Shown one piece after another: positions 9,415 through 18,986 of a DNA stretch of 64,000 nt. The notes below the pieces were generated by a model that saw only the letters and a list, made by a program, of their open reading frames with translations, did no database searches and was not told the DNA's origin. Origin of the DNA: Comamonas terrigena NBRC 13299 (lineage in GTDB: Bacteria > Pseudomonadota > Gammaproteobacteria > Burkholderiales > Burkholderiaceae_C); the NCBI RefSeq assembly GCF_006740045.1, contig NZ_AP019749.1, positions 2,065,001 through 2,129,000 of the forward strand. The letters are read 5' to 3'. Made by a program: the position numbers and the translations under genes. Every line of letters begins with the position of its first letter. The stretch's first letter is position 1.

Positions 9415-12111
9415 TTATTCCGCCGAGGGGGCCTCGGGGGTGTCATCGCCTTCGGTGGCTTCCCCGGGGGTGGCTTCCGGGTCGCCTTCGGCGTCGCTGT
9501 TGGCGTCGTTTTCGGCAATCCGCTGCAGGCCGCTGAGCTTGGCGCCTTCGTCCAGTGCAATCAGTGTGACGCCCTGGGTGGCGCGGCCCATTTCGCGGAT
9601 CTCCGCCACCCGGGTGCGCACCAGCACGCCGGTGTCGGTGATCAGCATGATCTCGTCTTCGGTGCCGACCAGGGTGGCGGCCACGACCTTGCCGTTGCGT
9701 TCGGACTGCTGGATGGCAATCATGCCCTTGGTGCCGCGGCCGTGGCGGGTGTACTCACCGATGTGGGTGCGCTTGCCGTAGCCGTTTTCGGTGGCGGTCA
9801 GCACGCTTTGCGAGCCTTCGGCCACGTTGCCGGTGCCGTCGTCGGCTTCGGCCACCAGCATGGCGATCACGTTTTGCGTGTCGTCGATGTTCATGCCGCG
9901 CACGCCACGGGCATTGCGGCCCATGGGGCGGACATCGTTTTCGTCAAAGCGCACCGCCTTGCCGCCGTCAGAGAACAGCATCACGTCGTGCTTGCCATCG
10001 GTGAGTGCGGCGCCAATCAGGAAGTCGCCTTCGTCCAGGCCCACGGCAATGATGCCGGCCTTGCGCGGGTTGCTGAACTCTGTCAGCGGCGTCTTCTTGA
10101 CGGTGCCCATGCTGGTGGCCATGAAGACGTAGTGGTCTTCGGGGAAGCTGCGGTTTTCACCGGTGAGCGGCAGCACCACGTTGATCTTCTCGCCTTCCTG
10201 CAGCGGGAACATGTTGACGATGGGGCGTCCGCGCGAGCCGCGCGAGCCTGCAGGCACTTCCCAGACCTTGAGCCAGTACAGGCGGCCACGGTTGGAGAAG
10301 CACAGCAGGTAGTCGTGCGTGTTGGCGATGAAGAGCTGGTCGATCCAGTCGTCTTCCTTGGTAGAGGTGGCCTGCTTGCCGCGGCCGCCGCGCTTTTGCG
10401 AGCGGTATTCGGACAGCGGCTGGCTCTTGATGTAGCCGGTGTGCGAGAGCGTCACCACCATGTCGGTGGGGGTGATCAGGTCTTCGGTGGACAGGTCTTG
10501 CGCGCTGTACTCGATGGTGGAGCGGCGCATGCCCTTCTTGGATTGGCCGAATTCGGTCTTCAGCGTGGTCAGTTCGTCACCGATGATGGTGGACACGCGG
10601 GCGGGCTTGGCCAGGATGTCCAGCAGGTCTTCGATGGCGGCCATGATCTCGCGGTATTCGGCGACGATCTTGTCCTGCTCCAGGCCGGTCAGGCGCTGCA
10701 GGCGCATTTGCAGGATTTCCTGCGCTTGCGTGTCGGACAGGCGGTACAGACCGTCCTGGCCCAGGCCGAATTCGCGTTCCAGCGATTCCGGGCGGTAGTC
10801 GTCGGCATTGACCACCCCGCCGTCTTCGCGGGTGCGGGTGAGCATTTCGCGCACCAGCTTGCTGTCCCAGCTCTTGGCCATCAGCTCGGCTTTGGCCACC
10901 GGTGGGGTGGGGGCGTTGCGGATGATGGCAATGAAGTCATCGATATTGGCCAGCGCGACGGCCAGGCCTTCCAGCACGTGGCCCCGGTCGCGCGCCTTGC
11001 GCAGCTCGAACACGGTGCGTCGGGTCACCACTTCGCGGCGGTGCTGCAGGAAGACCTGTACCAGATCCTTCAGATTGCACAGCTTGGGCTGGCCGTCGAC
11101 CAGCGCGACCATATTGACGCCGAAGGTGTCCTGCAGCTGGGTCTGCTTGTACAGATTGTTCAGCACCACTTCGGGCACTTCGCCGCGCTTGAGTTCGATC
11201 ACCAGGCGCATGCCGGATTTGTCCGACTCGTCCTGGATGTGGCTGATGCCTTCGATCTTCTTTTCGTGCACCAGTTCGGCCATGCGCTCTTGCAGGGTCT
11301 TCTTGTTCACCTGGTAGGGGAGCTCATCCACGATGATGGACTGGCGCTGGCCCCGGTCGATGTCTTCAAAGTGCACCTTGGCGCGCATCACCACACGGCC
11401 GCGGCCGGTGCGGTAGGCTTCCTTGACACCATTGATGCCGTAGATGATGCCGGCGGTGGGGAAGTCGGGCGCGGGCACGATTTCCATCAGGTCGTCCACG
11501 CTGGCTTCCGGATTGCGCAGCAGGTGCAGGCAGGCGTCCACCACCTCGTTGAGGTTGTGCGGCGGAATATTGGTAGCCATGCCCACGGCAATACCGGCCG
11601 AGCCGTTCACCAGCAGATTGGGCAGGCGGGCGGGCAGGGTCAGCGGCTCGCTTTCGGAGCCGTCGTAGTTGGGGCCGAAATCAACAGTTTCCTTGTCGAT
11701 GTCGCCCAGCATTTCGTGTGCGATCTTGGAGAGGCGGATTTCCGTGTAGCGCATGGCAGCGGCGCTGTCGCCGTCCACCGATCCGAAGTTGCCCTGGCCA
11801 TCGACCAGCATGTGGCGCAGGGAAAAATCCTGGGCCATACGCACGATGGTGTCGTACACGGCGCTGTCGCCGTGGGGGTGATATTTACCAATCACGTCCC
11901 CGACGATACGCGCCGATTTTTTGTAGGGGCGGTTCCAGTCGTTATTGAGCTCGTGCATGGCATAGAGCACACGACGATGCACGGGCTTCAGGCCATCGCG
12001 CGCATCAGGGAGTGCGCGGCCCACGATCACGCTCATTGCGTAATCGAGGTAACTGCGGCGCATCTCTTCTTCTAGGCTGATGGGAAGTGTTTCTTTGGCA
12101 AACTGGGTCAT
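9415..12111 (-). CDS. gyrA: DNA gyrase subunit A
   Basis: An 898-residue breakage-reunion subunit of gyrase. The active-site tyrosine is Tyr122 (AAMRYTE) and the quinolone-resistance region reads [10 protein letters not shown], so the residues equivalent to E. coli Ser83 and Asp87 are wild type. A GyrA-box-like motif (QKRGGRG) begins the C-terminal DNA-wrapping domain, and the protein ends in an acidic Glu/Asp/Pro tail typical of the subunit. The start is the ATG at 12111, giving [10 protein letters not shown]. Confidence 0.98.
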   Translation of the reverse strand: MTQFAKETLPISLEEEMRRSYLDYAMSVIVGRALPDARDGLKPVHRRVLYAMHELNNDWNRPYKKSARIVGDVIGKYHPHGDSAVYDTIVRMAQDFSLRHMLVDGQGNFGSVDGDSAAAMRYTEIRLSKIAHEMLGDIDKETVDFGPNYDGSESEPLTLPARLPNLLVNGSAGIAVGMATNIPPHNLNEVVDACLHLLRNPEASVDDLMEIVPAPDFPTAGIIYGINGVKEAYRTGRGRVVMRAKVHFEDIDRGQRQSIIVDELPYQVNKKTLQERMAELVHEKKIEGISHIQDESDKSGMRLVIELKRGEVPEVVLNNLYKQTQLQDTFGVNMVALVDGQPKLCNLKDLVQVFLQHRREVVTRRTVFELRKARDRGHVLEGLAVALANIDDFIAIIRNAPTPPVAKAELMAKSWDSKLVREMLTRTREDGGVVNADDYRPESLEREFGLGQDGLYRLSDTQAQEILQMRLQRLTGLEQDKIVAEYREIMAAIEDLLDILAKPARVSTIIGDELTTLKTEFGQSKKGMRRSTIEYSAQDLSTEDLITPTDMVVTLSHTGYIKSQPLSEYRSQKRGGRGKQATSTKEDDWIDQLFIANTHDYLLCFSNRGRLYWLKVWEVPAGSRGSRGRPIVNMFPLQEGEKINVVLPLTGENRSFPEDHYVFMATSMGTVKKTPLTEFSNPRKAGIIAVGLDEGDFLIGAALTDGKHDVMLFSDGGKAVRFDENDVRPMGRNARGVRGMNIDDTQNVIAMLVAEADDGTGNVAEGSQSVLTATENGYGKRTHIGEYTRHGRGTKGMIAIQQSERNGKVVAATLVGTEDEIMLITDTGVLVRTRVAEIREMGRATQGVTLIALDEGAKLSGLQRIAENDANSDAEGDPEATPGEATEGDDTPEAPSAE

Positions 12112-12340
12112 GTACTCTTATACGGTGACGGCGAGGAGCGGTCATTTTAGGGTGAATGGCGTGTTGCTGCCAGGCAACACATGTCCGGTATTAGGCTTTT
12201 GTCCTACTGTTGGTGCCCAAGGGCCTTGGCTTTTGCTCTGTTACGTATGGCACAATCAAAACCAGCGTTCTTGGTGATGGTCACTAATGACGTCCTCAAT
12301 TCCGTGGTCCGGCCACGGCTCAATCCCCAAGAGGAGAACC
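12112..12340. promoter_or_regulatory. Divergent promoter region gyrA / ompA-like gene
   Basis: 229 bases without a gene separate gyrA (minus) from the OmpA-family gene (plus) and must hold both promoters. A 6-bp inverted repeat (12302-12307 with 12313-12318) lies in the predicted leader of the OmpA-family mRNA. The purine-rich GAGGAG at about 12331 is the ribosome-binding site that fixes the start at 12341. Confidence 0.5.
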
Positions 12341-12985
12341 ATGAAGAAACTGAACAAAGTAGCGATGCTGTTCGCAACCGCCGCCCTGGCAACTGCCGCT
12401 GGCGCTCAAGTCAAGGCAGCTAACGGTGGCAATGTCATCGACAACTGGCAGAACGGCACGGGCGAACACGTCTGGAAGAACGGCACGAACGAACTGTGCT
12501 GGCGCGATGCCAACTGGACGCCTGCTACTGCTGCTGTGGGTTGCGACGGTGCTCTGCAACCCGCTCCTGCTGTGGCTCCTGCTCCCGCTGCTGTTGCTCC
12601 CGCTCCCGCTCCCGCTCCCGCCGTGGCTTCGAAGGTGACCTTCGCTGCTGACGCTTTCTTTGACTTCGATAAGGCTGTTCTGAAGCCCGAAGGCAAGGCC
12701 AAGCTGGATGACGTGGCCTCCAAGGTCAAGGACATCAACCTGGAAGTCGTGATTGCTGTGGGTCACACCGACTCCATCGGCTCTGACGCTTACAACCAGA
12801 AGCTGTCGGTGCGTCGCGCTGAAGCCGTGAAGGCTTACCTGGTGTCCAAGGGCATCGCCAAGGACCGCGTGTACACCGAAGGCAAGGGCGAAAAGCAACC
12901 TGTGGCCGACAACAAGACCAAGGAAGGCCGCGCCAAGAACCGTCGCGTGGAAATCGAAGTGGTCGGTACCCGCGCCGCTCAGTAA
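12341..12985 (+). CDS. OmpA-family outer-membrane/peptidoglycan-binding protein
   Basis: A 214-residue secreted protein. Residues 1 to about 21 are a Sec signal peptide, followed by a short region with two cysteines, an Ala/Pro linker (about residues 68-93) and a C-terminal OmpA-like peptidoglycan-binding domain containing GHTDSIGSDAYN and the RRAEAV and NRRVEIE motifs. It is too short for the eight-strand OmpA barrel, so it probably bridges the envelope to the cell wall rather than forming a pore. Codons are strongly biased, suggesting high expression. A terminator follows directly. Confidence 0.93.
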   Translation: MKKLNKVAMLFATAALATAAGAQVKAANGGNVIDNWQNGTGEHVWKNGTNELCWRDANWTPATAAVGCDGALQPAPAVAPAPAAVAPAPAPAPAVASKVTFAADAFFDFDKAVLKPEGKAKLDDVASKVKDINLEVVIAVGHTDSIGSDAYNQKLSVRRAEAVKAYLVSKGIAKDRVYTEGKGEKQPVADNKTKEGRAKNRRVEIEVVGTRAAQ

Positions 12986-13001
12986 TCTTCGGATTGCCTC
13001 T

Positions 13002-13029
13002 AAAAAGCCCCGGCAACGGGGCTTTTTTT
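13002..13029 (+). terminator. Terminator of the OmpA-family gene
   Basis: Stem AAAAAGCCCCG with its complement around a GCAA tetraloop, followed by seven T residues, 17 bases after the stop codon. Confidence 0.92.
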
Positions 13030-13071
13030 ATTCCTGCTGATATGCCCGTGGATGGGTGACAATCTTTCACT

Positions 13072-13785
13072 ATGAGCCAAAGTACCAATGTGGATCCAGC
13101 CGAGCTGGAGAAATTTGCCAGCCTGGCCCACCACTGGTGGGATACAGAGAGTGAATTCAAGCCTTTGCACCAGATCAATCCGCTGCGCCTGGCGTGGATT
13201 GACGGTCTTGCCTCGCTGAAGGGCAAGCAGGTGCTGGATGTAGGCTGTGGTGGTGGCATCCTGGCCGACTCCATGGCGCGCAAGGAGGCGCAGGTGCTGG
13301 GGATCGATCTGGCTACCAAGTCACTGCGCGTGGCGCAGTTGCATGCGTTGGAAGCCGGCACCACGGGCGTGCAATACCGCGAGGTGCCGGTGGAGGTGCT
13401 GGCGGAAGAGAAGCCGGGCGCCTTTGATGTGGTGACCTGCATGGAGATGCTGGAGCATGTGCCGGATCCGGCCTCGGTGGTGCGGGCTTGCGGTCAGTTG
13501 GTCAAGCCGGGTGGCTGGGTGTTTTTCTCCACCATCAACCGCAATCCCAAGGCGTATGCCTTGGCCATTGTGGCGGCGGAGTATGTGCTCAAGATGCTGC
13601 CGCAGGGTACCCATGAATTCGACAAGTTCATCCGCCCCAGCGAGCTGGCGCAATTTGCCATGGATGCGGGCTTGGTCGTTGATTCGGCCAAGGGGATGGA
13701 GCACAACCCTTTGACGGGGCGTTACTGGTTGAGTGGCGACACCAGCGTGAACTACCTGCTGGCGACACGCCGGCCCGTCCTGTGA
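13072..13785 (+). CDS. ubiG: Ubiquinone biosynthesis O-methyltransferase
   Basis: A 237-residue SAM-dependent methyltransferase that methylates two hydroxyl groups in ubiquinone synthesis. It carries motif I DVGCGGG near residue 60 and the UbiG-typical N-terminus FASLAHHWWD. Length is typical. It overlaps the next gene by one base (TGATG), so the two are translationally coupled. Confidence 0.96.
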   Translation: MSQSTNVDPAELEKFASLAHHWWDTESEFKPLHQINPLRLAWIDGLASLKGKQVLDVGCGGGILADSMARKEAQVLGIDLATKSLRVAQLHALEAGTTGVQYREVPVEVLAEEKPGAFDVVTCMEMLEHVPDPASVVRACGQLVKPGGWVFFSTINRNPKAYALAIVAAEYVLKMLPQGTHEFDKFIRPSELAQFAMDAGLVVDSAKGMEHNPLTGRYWLSGDTSVNYLLATRRPVL

Positions 13786-14459
13786 TGGCTGTGTCCTGGA
13801 ATGGCGTGCGCGCCGTGCTGTTTGACCTGGACGGCACGTTGCTGGACAGTGCCCCGGATCTGGCTGCCGCAGCGAATGTATTGCGTCGCGATGCGGGCCT
13901 GGATGATTTGCCGCTGTCGCATTACCGGCCTTTTGTGGGCACGGGCGCACGCGGAATGCTGCGCATTGCGCTGGGTCTGCAGCCGGATATGCCAGAGTTC
14001 GAGCTGCGCCGCGAAGAGTTCTTTCAAGCCTATGAGGGTTTGCTGATGCAGCATTCGGGCCTGTTTGCCGGAGTGCCGCAGCTGGTGCAGGGGTTGGAGC
14101 AGCAAGGCCGTCCCTGGGGCATCGTGACCAACAAGTCCGAGCGCTTTACGCTGCCGATCGCCCGCCGGGAGGCGACGCTGGGTCGGGCGGCAGTGGTGGT
14201 CTGTGGTGATACCACCCCACATGCCAAGCCGCATCCGGCACCTTTGCTGCATGCATGTGAGCGTCTGGGCATCTTGCCGGAGCACGCCATCTACGTGGGG
14301 GACGATGAGCGGGACATGCAGGCGGCGCGTGCCGCAGGGATGCGCGGTGTGGCTGCGGATTACGGCTATCTGGGCGGCGTGGACAGTACAGCCGGCTGGA
14401 ATCCGGATGCTGCAATTAAAAATCCCCTGGAGCTCTTGAAGTTGCTGGGTATGGACTAA
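13785..14459 (+). CDS. gph: Phosphoglycolate phosphatase (HAD family)
   Basis: A 224-residue HAD-superfamily phosphatase with motif I DLDGTLLDSAPD (the first Asp is the nucleophile), motif II TNKS and motif III/IV GDDERDMQAA. In this family and context (directly behind ubiG) it removes phosphate from 2-phosphoglycolate. The ATG at 13785 is preferred over the GTG three bases upstream. The same gene pair is found in many betaproteobacteria. Confidence 0.92.
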   Translation: MAVSWNGVRAVLFDLDGTLLDSAPDLAAAANVLRRDAGLDDLPLSHYRPFVGTGARGMLRIALGLQPDMPEFELRREEFFQAYEGLLMQHSGLFAGVPQLVQGLEQQGRPWGIVTNKSERFTLPIARREATLGRAAVVVCGDTTPHAKPHPAPLLHACERLGILPEHAIYVGDDERDMQAARAAGMRGVAADYGYLGGVDSTAGWNPDAAIKNPLELLKLLGMD

Positions 14460-14471
14460 GATACGGTCTAT

Positions 14472-14848
14472 GGGGCTGTCCTGGTTTCGACGTGGGTTCG
14501 GGATCAGCGCGGTGCATGCCGAGCTTGAGTGACGCTCGTAAATCTCCATTCAAAAAACTAACTGCAAACGACGAACGTTTCGCACTCGCCGCTTAATCCG
14601 GTGAGCCTTGCAACAGCACGTTGATGGGCTGGGCAAGGGGGTAGAAATACCTCCAGGCTGCAAGGGAATTTACATCAGCTGGTTCTGCGCCGGGTACCTT
14701 GGTGTGGAACAAGAAAATAGGGTACTGGCCTTGTTTGCAGCGTGCGCCTGCGCGGCAAACCGGGTGAGATTCAAAACAGAACGCTAAGCATGTAGATCTG
14801 TCTGACGAAGGCTTGCGGACGCGGGTTCAATTCCCGCCAGCTCCACCA
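14472..14848 (+). ncRNA. ssrA: tmRNA (transfer-messenger RNA)
   Basis: The 5' end GGGGCTG pairs with CAGCTCC before the terminal CCA at 14846-14848, forming the tRNA-Ala-like acceptor. The T-arm GCGGGTTCAATTCCCGC is intact. The internal reading frame at 14564-14596 encodes ANDERFALAA followed by TAA, the betaproteobacterial proteolysis tag. The RNA rescues stalled ribosomes together with SmpB. Its last part is the attachment site of the adjoining prophage, which restores a functional 3' end. Confidence 0.97.
14814..14842. repeat. attL core (within ssrA)
   Basis: 29 bp running from the T-arm to the acceptor stem of tmRNA. It recurs at 40099-40127 with a single substitution, which marks the integration crossover segment. 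Confidence 0.9.
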
Positions 14849-14856
14849 TACAAGAC

Positions 14857-14897
14857 ACCGCCACACACTGGAAAGCCTAGTGTGTGGCGGTTTTTTC
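14857..14897 (+). terminator. Island-borne terminator for ssrA
   Basis: A perfect 13-bp stem (14857-14869 with 14879-14891) is followed by a T-run. It lies just inside the island, so the prophage supplies a new terminator for the tmRNA whose original downstream region was displaced to beyond 40127. Confidence 0.9.
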
Positions 14898-14928
14898 TTG
14901 TCCCATAGGGTCGTGTGGTGTCGCCAAA

Positions 14929-14961
14929 TTCGCACCGATTTCGCACGGGATTCGCACCGAT
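14929..14961. repeat. Three tandem 11-bp arm-type sites near attL
   Basis: TTCGCAC repeats start at 14929, 14940 and 14951, an exact 11-bp period (one helical turn). The same motif occurs as a pair beside attR. This is the arrangement expected of arm-type integrase (or excisionase) binding sites; the function is inferred. Confidence 0.65.
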
Positions 14962-15470
14962 CACTCCCCGCTGACCAGGCGAAGTTCAGCCTTGGGCTTC
15001 TGGTGAACTTGTCGTAGGCGCGGACCTCCATCGCTACGACCCCATAGCCTAGGTGCCGGGCCGCCTGCCAACGGTTGGCTCCAGGGGCGATGCAGGGTTG
15101 CATCAGATCTGGCATGAGTTCCGGTGCGCAATTGCCGGCCGCTTTGCGATCGCGGCGGCCATGCCGACTTCAGTGTCCGAGCAGCATCGCTTGCTCAGGG
15201 CCCAGGCGTATAGAACAACCCCGTTGCTGCGCTAATGAAGCATCTCGGAGCCAAGCTGATTCGGGCGCAAGGGTAGCGTGGGAAAGTGGCATCAAAGACG
15301 GATGTCTTTGGCGGGGCTGGATTTTTGCTTTTTTAAAAGTTGATCTTTAGCCCATCCAGCTGACTGATTGCCTTGGTTGGCCCGGTCAAGTCAAAACGCA
15401 TCACGGTAAAAGATCCACTTTGCACCGGCATGGTGAAATAGAGGATCCCAGATGACAATGCGTTATCCGT
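14962..15470. other. Island left-end region without a clear gene
   Basis: About 500 bases between the arm-type sites and the EAL gene. A minus-strand frame starting at 15115 reads MPDLMQPCIAPGANRWQAA and looks protein-like for about 50 codons, but it then runs into the arm sites and tmRNA, so at most a gene remnant is present. The remainder (15120-15470) shows no convincing gene. Confidence 0.4.
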
Positions 15471-16838
15471 TCAAGATAAAGATGACTTCATCTTCTCTGT
15501 GACTTCTGGCGCTGGTTTGGGGTGACCAAACAGGAAACCTTGGAACTGAGAGTATCCGATATCAATGAGCATTTCGTGCTGGCTGTGCTCTTCCACGCCC
15601 TCAACAATAGCTTCCATTTCTAACAGTTCGGATATTTCAAAAATCTTCTTCAGCAGATTTTTGGAAGATTCATTGGACTTGGCATCTCGAATAAATTGCT
15701 TGTCTATCTTTATTTTCTGCACCGGCAATGTCTTGATGATAGAAAGCGATGAGAATCCAGATCCGAAGTCATCAAGAGCCCATTGGACGCCGAAATCTTT
15801 AAGTTGCTGGATTTTTAATATCGCTTGCTCGGCATCGATGATCAAGGCTGACTCCGTCAGCTCAAGTTCAATCAGCTCAGGCCTGACCCCGAAATTTTGA
15901 ACCACTTCGATGACGGTAGCGACGAAATCTTCATCAGCAAGCTGCACCGGACTCACATTGACCGCTATATATTTGTCTTTGAGCGAAGAATCATTTGACC
16001 ATTCTGCAAGCAAACGACAGGATTGACGTAAAACCTCAAGCCCAATATCACGGATGACAAGGCTCTCTTCGGCCAATGGAATAAATTTATCAGGAGATAA
16101 AAGGCCTCGTTCTGGGTGGTTCCATCTTACCAATGCCTCAGCTCCCAAAGGCTTGCCTTTCGCATCCACTTGAACTTGGTAGTGAACCACTATTTCATTT
16201 TTTACCACGGCTTGAGCCAGGCTGAATGCGAGATCAACTTTCTCGTTTAAATTTTTGATGTAGATTCTTATTATGGATGCCAGTATCAACGTGGAAAATG
16301 TGTAGTTGCTGACGCAACCTATCATTCTAATATTTTCTGGCGGAGAGAAATTGGAAGAATCTATATCAAAAAGTCCTACTCCGAAAGCGGCAAAAAATAC
16401 CAAACAAAGTCTGGGGAAAATAATTCCCATGTATTTGTCTTTGGGGTTGAATATAAATACAACTCCAATGGCGAGAGGGAGGAAATATACATGGGCAGAG
16501 CGCGGAATGTTTTCAAGAGGGCTGTCTATCAAAGATATCAATGTCACTATCAGCAAGAGTGCATGCGCCATTCCTGCAAGATATGCATAACTGAAATTTC
16601 TCGCGGAATAATATGAACATATTCCCACAAGAAAAAGCCCAACAAAAATCAGCGCAAGGTCATTTCTGGAATACAAAAAATAACATGCAGCCCAGAATAT
16701 ACCCAAAACCGTACAAGCGATGGTATTGAGCTGCAAAAGGAGCTTGATTTTTATGACTTTATCACTTTGGGGAAATTTTTTCCCCAACCACTCTACCTCT
16801 CGGTAGTGGGAGGCTTTTGTATTATATTTATTAGTCAA
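15471..16838 (-). CDS. Membrane-bound EAL-domain c-di-GMP phosphodiesterase
   Basis: A 455-residue protein with about six to seven hydrophobic segments (about residues 33-205) followed by a C-terminal EAL domain (about 210-450). All catalytic signatures are visible: GAEALVRW, ELTESAL, the loop-6 motif DDFGSGFSS, the lysine in KIKIDKQF, EGVE and QGFLFG, so it is probably an active cyclic-di-GMP phosphodiesterase that responds to a membrane signal. No GGDEF partner domain is present. The gene is markedly AT-rich against the host and lies between attL and the integrase, the usual place for phage cargo. A matching diguanylate cyclase gene occurs at 25249. Confidence 0.93.
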   Translation of the reverse strand: MTNKYNTKASHYREVEWLGKKFPQSDKVIKIKLLLQLNTIACTVLGIFWAACYFLYSRNDLALIFVGLFLVGICSYYSARNFSYAYLAGMAHALLLIVTLISLIDSPLENIPRSAHVYFLPLAIGVVFIFNPKDKYMGIIFPRLCLVFFAAFGVGLFDIDSSNFSPPENIRMIGCVSNYTFSTLILASIIRIYIKNLNEKVDLAFSLAQAVVKNEIVVHYQVQVDAKGKPLGAEALVRWNHPERGLLSPDKFIPLAEESLVIRDIGLEVLRQSCRLLAEWSNDSSLKDKYIAVNVSPVQLADEDFVATVIEVVQNFGVRPELIELELTESALIIDAEQAILKIQQLKDFGVQWALDDFGSGFSSLSIIKTLPVQKIKIDKQFIRDAKSNESSKNLLKKIFEISELLEMEAIVEGVEEHSQHEMLIDIGYSQFQGFLFGHPKPAPEVTEKMKSSLS

Positions 16839-17093
16839 CGTACTTGCGCCTTGTAAATTTAAAGCAGTTGATATTTATTTTTAACAATGAGCGGCGCATT
16901 GTAAATTACAATTTGTTTCAATGCATTTGTTTTTGACTATAATTATAGTTGTTTTGATAGTTTGTAATTTTTATAGAAAAATAATTCTATTAATTACTAG
17001 CCCGGTGAAGCAGTGGTGGTTCTGATCGGCCGATAAGGCGCACAGTCATTCTGTGGGAGGACTTCATGGGTTTCAACCCATCGCACCAGCATC
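16839..17093. other. AT-rich gap between EAL gene and integrase terminator
   Basis: Very AT-rich from 16850 to 17000, presumably the promoter of the EAL gene. From 17000 the composition returns to GC-rich, with a perfect inverted repeat ATGGGT/ACCCAT at about 17066-17081 and a tail ending GCACCAGCA. No gene is seen. Confidence 0.4.
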
Positions 17094-17129
17094 AAAAAAA
17101 AGCCACGCAGCGGTTATGCTGTGTGGCTT
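17094..17129 (-). terminator. Integrase terminator
   Basis: A 12-bp stem (one G-T pair) around a GGTTAT-type loop is followed in the minus direction by eight T residues. It lies 36 bases after the integrase stop and closes the leftward prophage operon. Confidence 0.9.
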
Positions 17130-17165
17130 GATTTATTGCTCAAACGTTCCAGATGGCTATCAGAG

Positions 17166-18338
17166 TCAGCTTGTCTTTGGCAGTGCTTTCGGGTGCTGGT
17201 AATCCTCGCGGATGAATTTGCCGTAGGTGCGGAACACCATTTCCACGTCCTCGTGCCCCAACTGCTGTGCCACGTACCAGGGGTTGGCGCCGGCAGTCAG
17301 CAGCGTTGAGGCGTAGGTGTGCCGGATCTGGTACGGATTGCGGTAGGTTATGCCGGCCCTGGCCATCAGCGGCAGCCAGGCGGTTTTGCGCACCTGAGCA
17401 TCCGTGGTCCAGGGGAGTAACGTCACTGTGTTGAGCCACACCCGCTTGCCGCGGGCGCCGCTGATGGGCAACTGGCCGCGGAGGGCCTGCATGGCCTCGT
17501 CGTTCAAATCCATCTCCCGCTTGCCGGCGGCTGTCTTCGGACCCTTGATGACACCCGCCACTTGGTTCTGGACGATGCGCGCGACGCGCCGCTCCCAGTC
17601 AATGTGCTCCCACTCCAGCGCCTGTAACTCTCCAGGCCGAAGGCCCGTGTTGAACCAGAACTGGAAGGTCGGGCGCTCATCGTTTCGGCAAGCGTCGAGG
17701 ATAGTCATACGCTCGGCGTAGGTGAATGGCCGAACGACGTAGTCACTGGCTTTGGCTGTTTGCCGGATCAGCTTTGCCAATGCAATGCGTTCAAACGGGT
17801 TGAATTCGATCACGCCGTCATTCAGTGCATCTTCGAAAACGGAACGCAGAGGGATGAGCGTGTTTCGGATGGCCTTTGAAGTGCAGTCCATCTCGCCAAT
17901 CTATTCGCGCAGCATGCCGGGGGTGATCTCGGACGCCTGCACATTGTCCCAGTGCCGCATCCGGTCGCCGTTTATCACCTTGGCATAGCCGTTATAGGTG
18001 GATTTCGACATCTGCCCGTTTTTGACTTGGCGCTCGTAGGTCTCCAGCTGGTTTTGCAAGAGCGTTCTCATCAGTCCGGCGTTTTTCCTACTGACACCGG
18101 CCTTCGGGCTGTCGGGAAAGAATGCGGCGTAGTCGAAGTCACCGGCCTTGATTTTGTCGCGGATGTCTTCTCGCAGAACTGCTGCTCGTTGAATGCTGGA
18201 CTTGTTGATAGGCCCAGGCGGTAGCATCTCGCGGCACTCTTTGCCCTCGAATGAAAACGCAATTTGAATGCGGTCACCGGTGACAAATCTGCGGATGGTT
18301 ACGCCGGGTGGTGTTTCGAGCTTTGGTCTTTTATCCAT
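17166..18338 (-). pseudogene. int: Prophage tyrosine recombinase, interrupted by in-frame TAG
   Basis: A 391-codon frame from ATG 18338 (MDKRPKLETP) to the stop at 17166 contains an N-terminal arm-binding/core-binding region and a C-terminal catalytic domain with TGLRPGELQALEW (Arg I), GPKTAAGKR (Lys), YQIRHTYAS (Arg II), LGHED and the nucleophile region VFRTYGKF. A single TAG at 17901-17903 breaks it after ...MLRE; the frame continues without shift into IGEMDCTSKAIRN. A TGG-to-TAG change (Trp) would explain it. Unless amber suppression occurs, the product is a 145-residue fragment without catalytic residues, so the island is probably immobile by itself. It overlaps the excisionase gene by 40 bases. 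Confidence 0.9.
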
Positions 18339-18556
18339 TGGTCTGCTGCTTTGATGTTGACGTAGAGGCGACGGGAAACGACAGCAACCTGCTGGCCGAT
18401 CTTCCAAGTGCCGGTCTTCTTCCGCTGCTTGACGGTCTCGCGGGTGACGCCTGTCAGCTCTTCGTACTTGCTCGCCAGCACCCATTCGGGGGCACTAGCG
18501 GCGGCGGGATTCTCGTGGGTGACCACGGTTGCCTGGTGGGTTGCTCTGTCTCTCAT
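18299..18556 (-). CDS. xis: Excisionase-like DNA-binding protein
   Basis: An 85-residue protein. The ATG at 18556 is preferred because GGAG lies 8 bases upstream. Residues about 25-75 form a winged-helix/MerR-like fold: YEELTGVTRETVKQRKK, then GTWKIGQQV and RRLYVNIKAADQWI, the pattern of phage Xis proteins that read a site and direct excision. It overlaps the integrase start, the classic xis-int arrangement. Confidence 0.75.
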   Translation of the reverse strand: MRDRATHQATVVTHENPAAASAPEWVLASKYEELTGVTRETVKQRKKTGTWKIGQQVAVVSRRLYVNIKAADQWIKDQSSKHHPA

Positions 18557-18574
18557 TGACTGCTCCAGAAAAGA

Positions 18575-18605
18575 CAAAGCCCGCCGGGCATGGGCCGGGC
18601 GGGCT
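18575..18605 (-). terminator. Terminator-like hairpin before xis
   Basis: Stem AGCCCGCC with GGGCGGGCT, followed by short T stretches in the minus direction. One of several hairpins placed between genes of the leftward operon. Confidence 0.6.
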
Positions 18606-18695
18606 GGGGTTCAGGGAAATCAGGACAGGCGCAAGTCCTGTGCTCATGCCCCTGGTGGGGCGAGTGTCGCCCCGGCCGAAGCCAGGGCGGCTGGT

Positions 18696-18986
18696 TTACG
18701 GCTTGAATTCCAAGCCGTTGCGCACAGCATCACGCATACGCTGGTCCCGCACATCACCGGGAACCGGCTTGCTGTTGCGATCCTCGATGCTGGTGCTGGA
18801 CTCCGTGAAGGCTGGGACCTGGCTGCGCTGCACCGTGCCCTTGGGGGCATACGACGGCTGGGCCATGTTGTAGATGGCCGCCAGGGCCAAGGCGGCCAGG
18901 AAGATCCAAACCTTGCGCAGCTTGATGCCCAGCAACAGGCCGGCGGCCACCACAAGGTAGGGCAGAAGGTTCAGCAGCAGGATCAT
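18696..18986 (-). CDS. Small prophage membrane protein
   Basis: 96 residues starting MILLLNLLPYLVVAAG. Two hydrophobic segments (about 3-20 and 26-40) are followed by a polar, probably cytoplasmic tail. The start codon overlaps the stop of the SPFH lipoprotein gene (ATGA), so the two are co-translated and may form a membrane complex. No family is recognised. Confidence 0.75.
   Translation of the reverse strand: MILLLNLLPYLVVAAGLLLGIKLRKVWIFLAALALAAIYNMAQPSYAPKGTVQRSQVPAFTESSTSIEDRNSKPVPGDVRDQRMRDAVRNGLEFKP

Noticed and set aside
14771..15115. 114-codon minus-strand frame across tmRNA and attL
   Set aside because: Its C-terminal part is antisense to tmRNA (WRELNPRPQ-type artefact). Only the first about 50 codons might be a remnant, noted in the region entry.
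17000..17095. tRNA-like segment between the EAL gene and int (ends GCACCAGCA)
   Set aside because: The apparent T-arm is a 6-bp stem with a four-base loop rather than the canonical 5+7 layout, and no anticodon or acceptor stem can be drawn.
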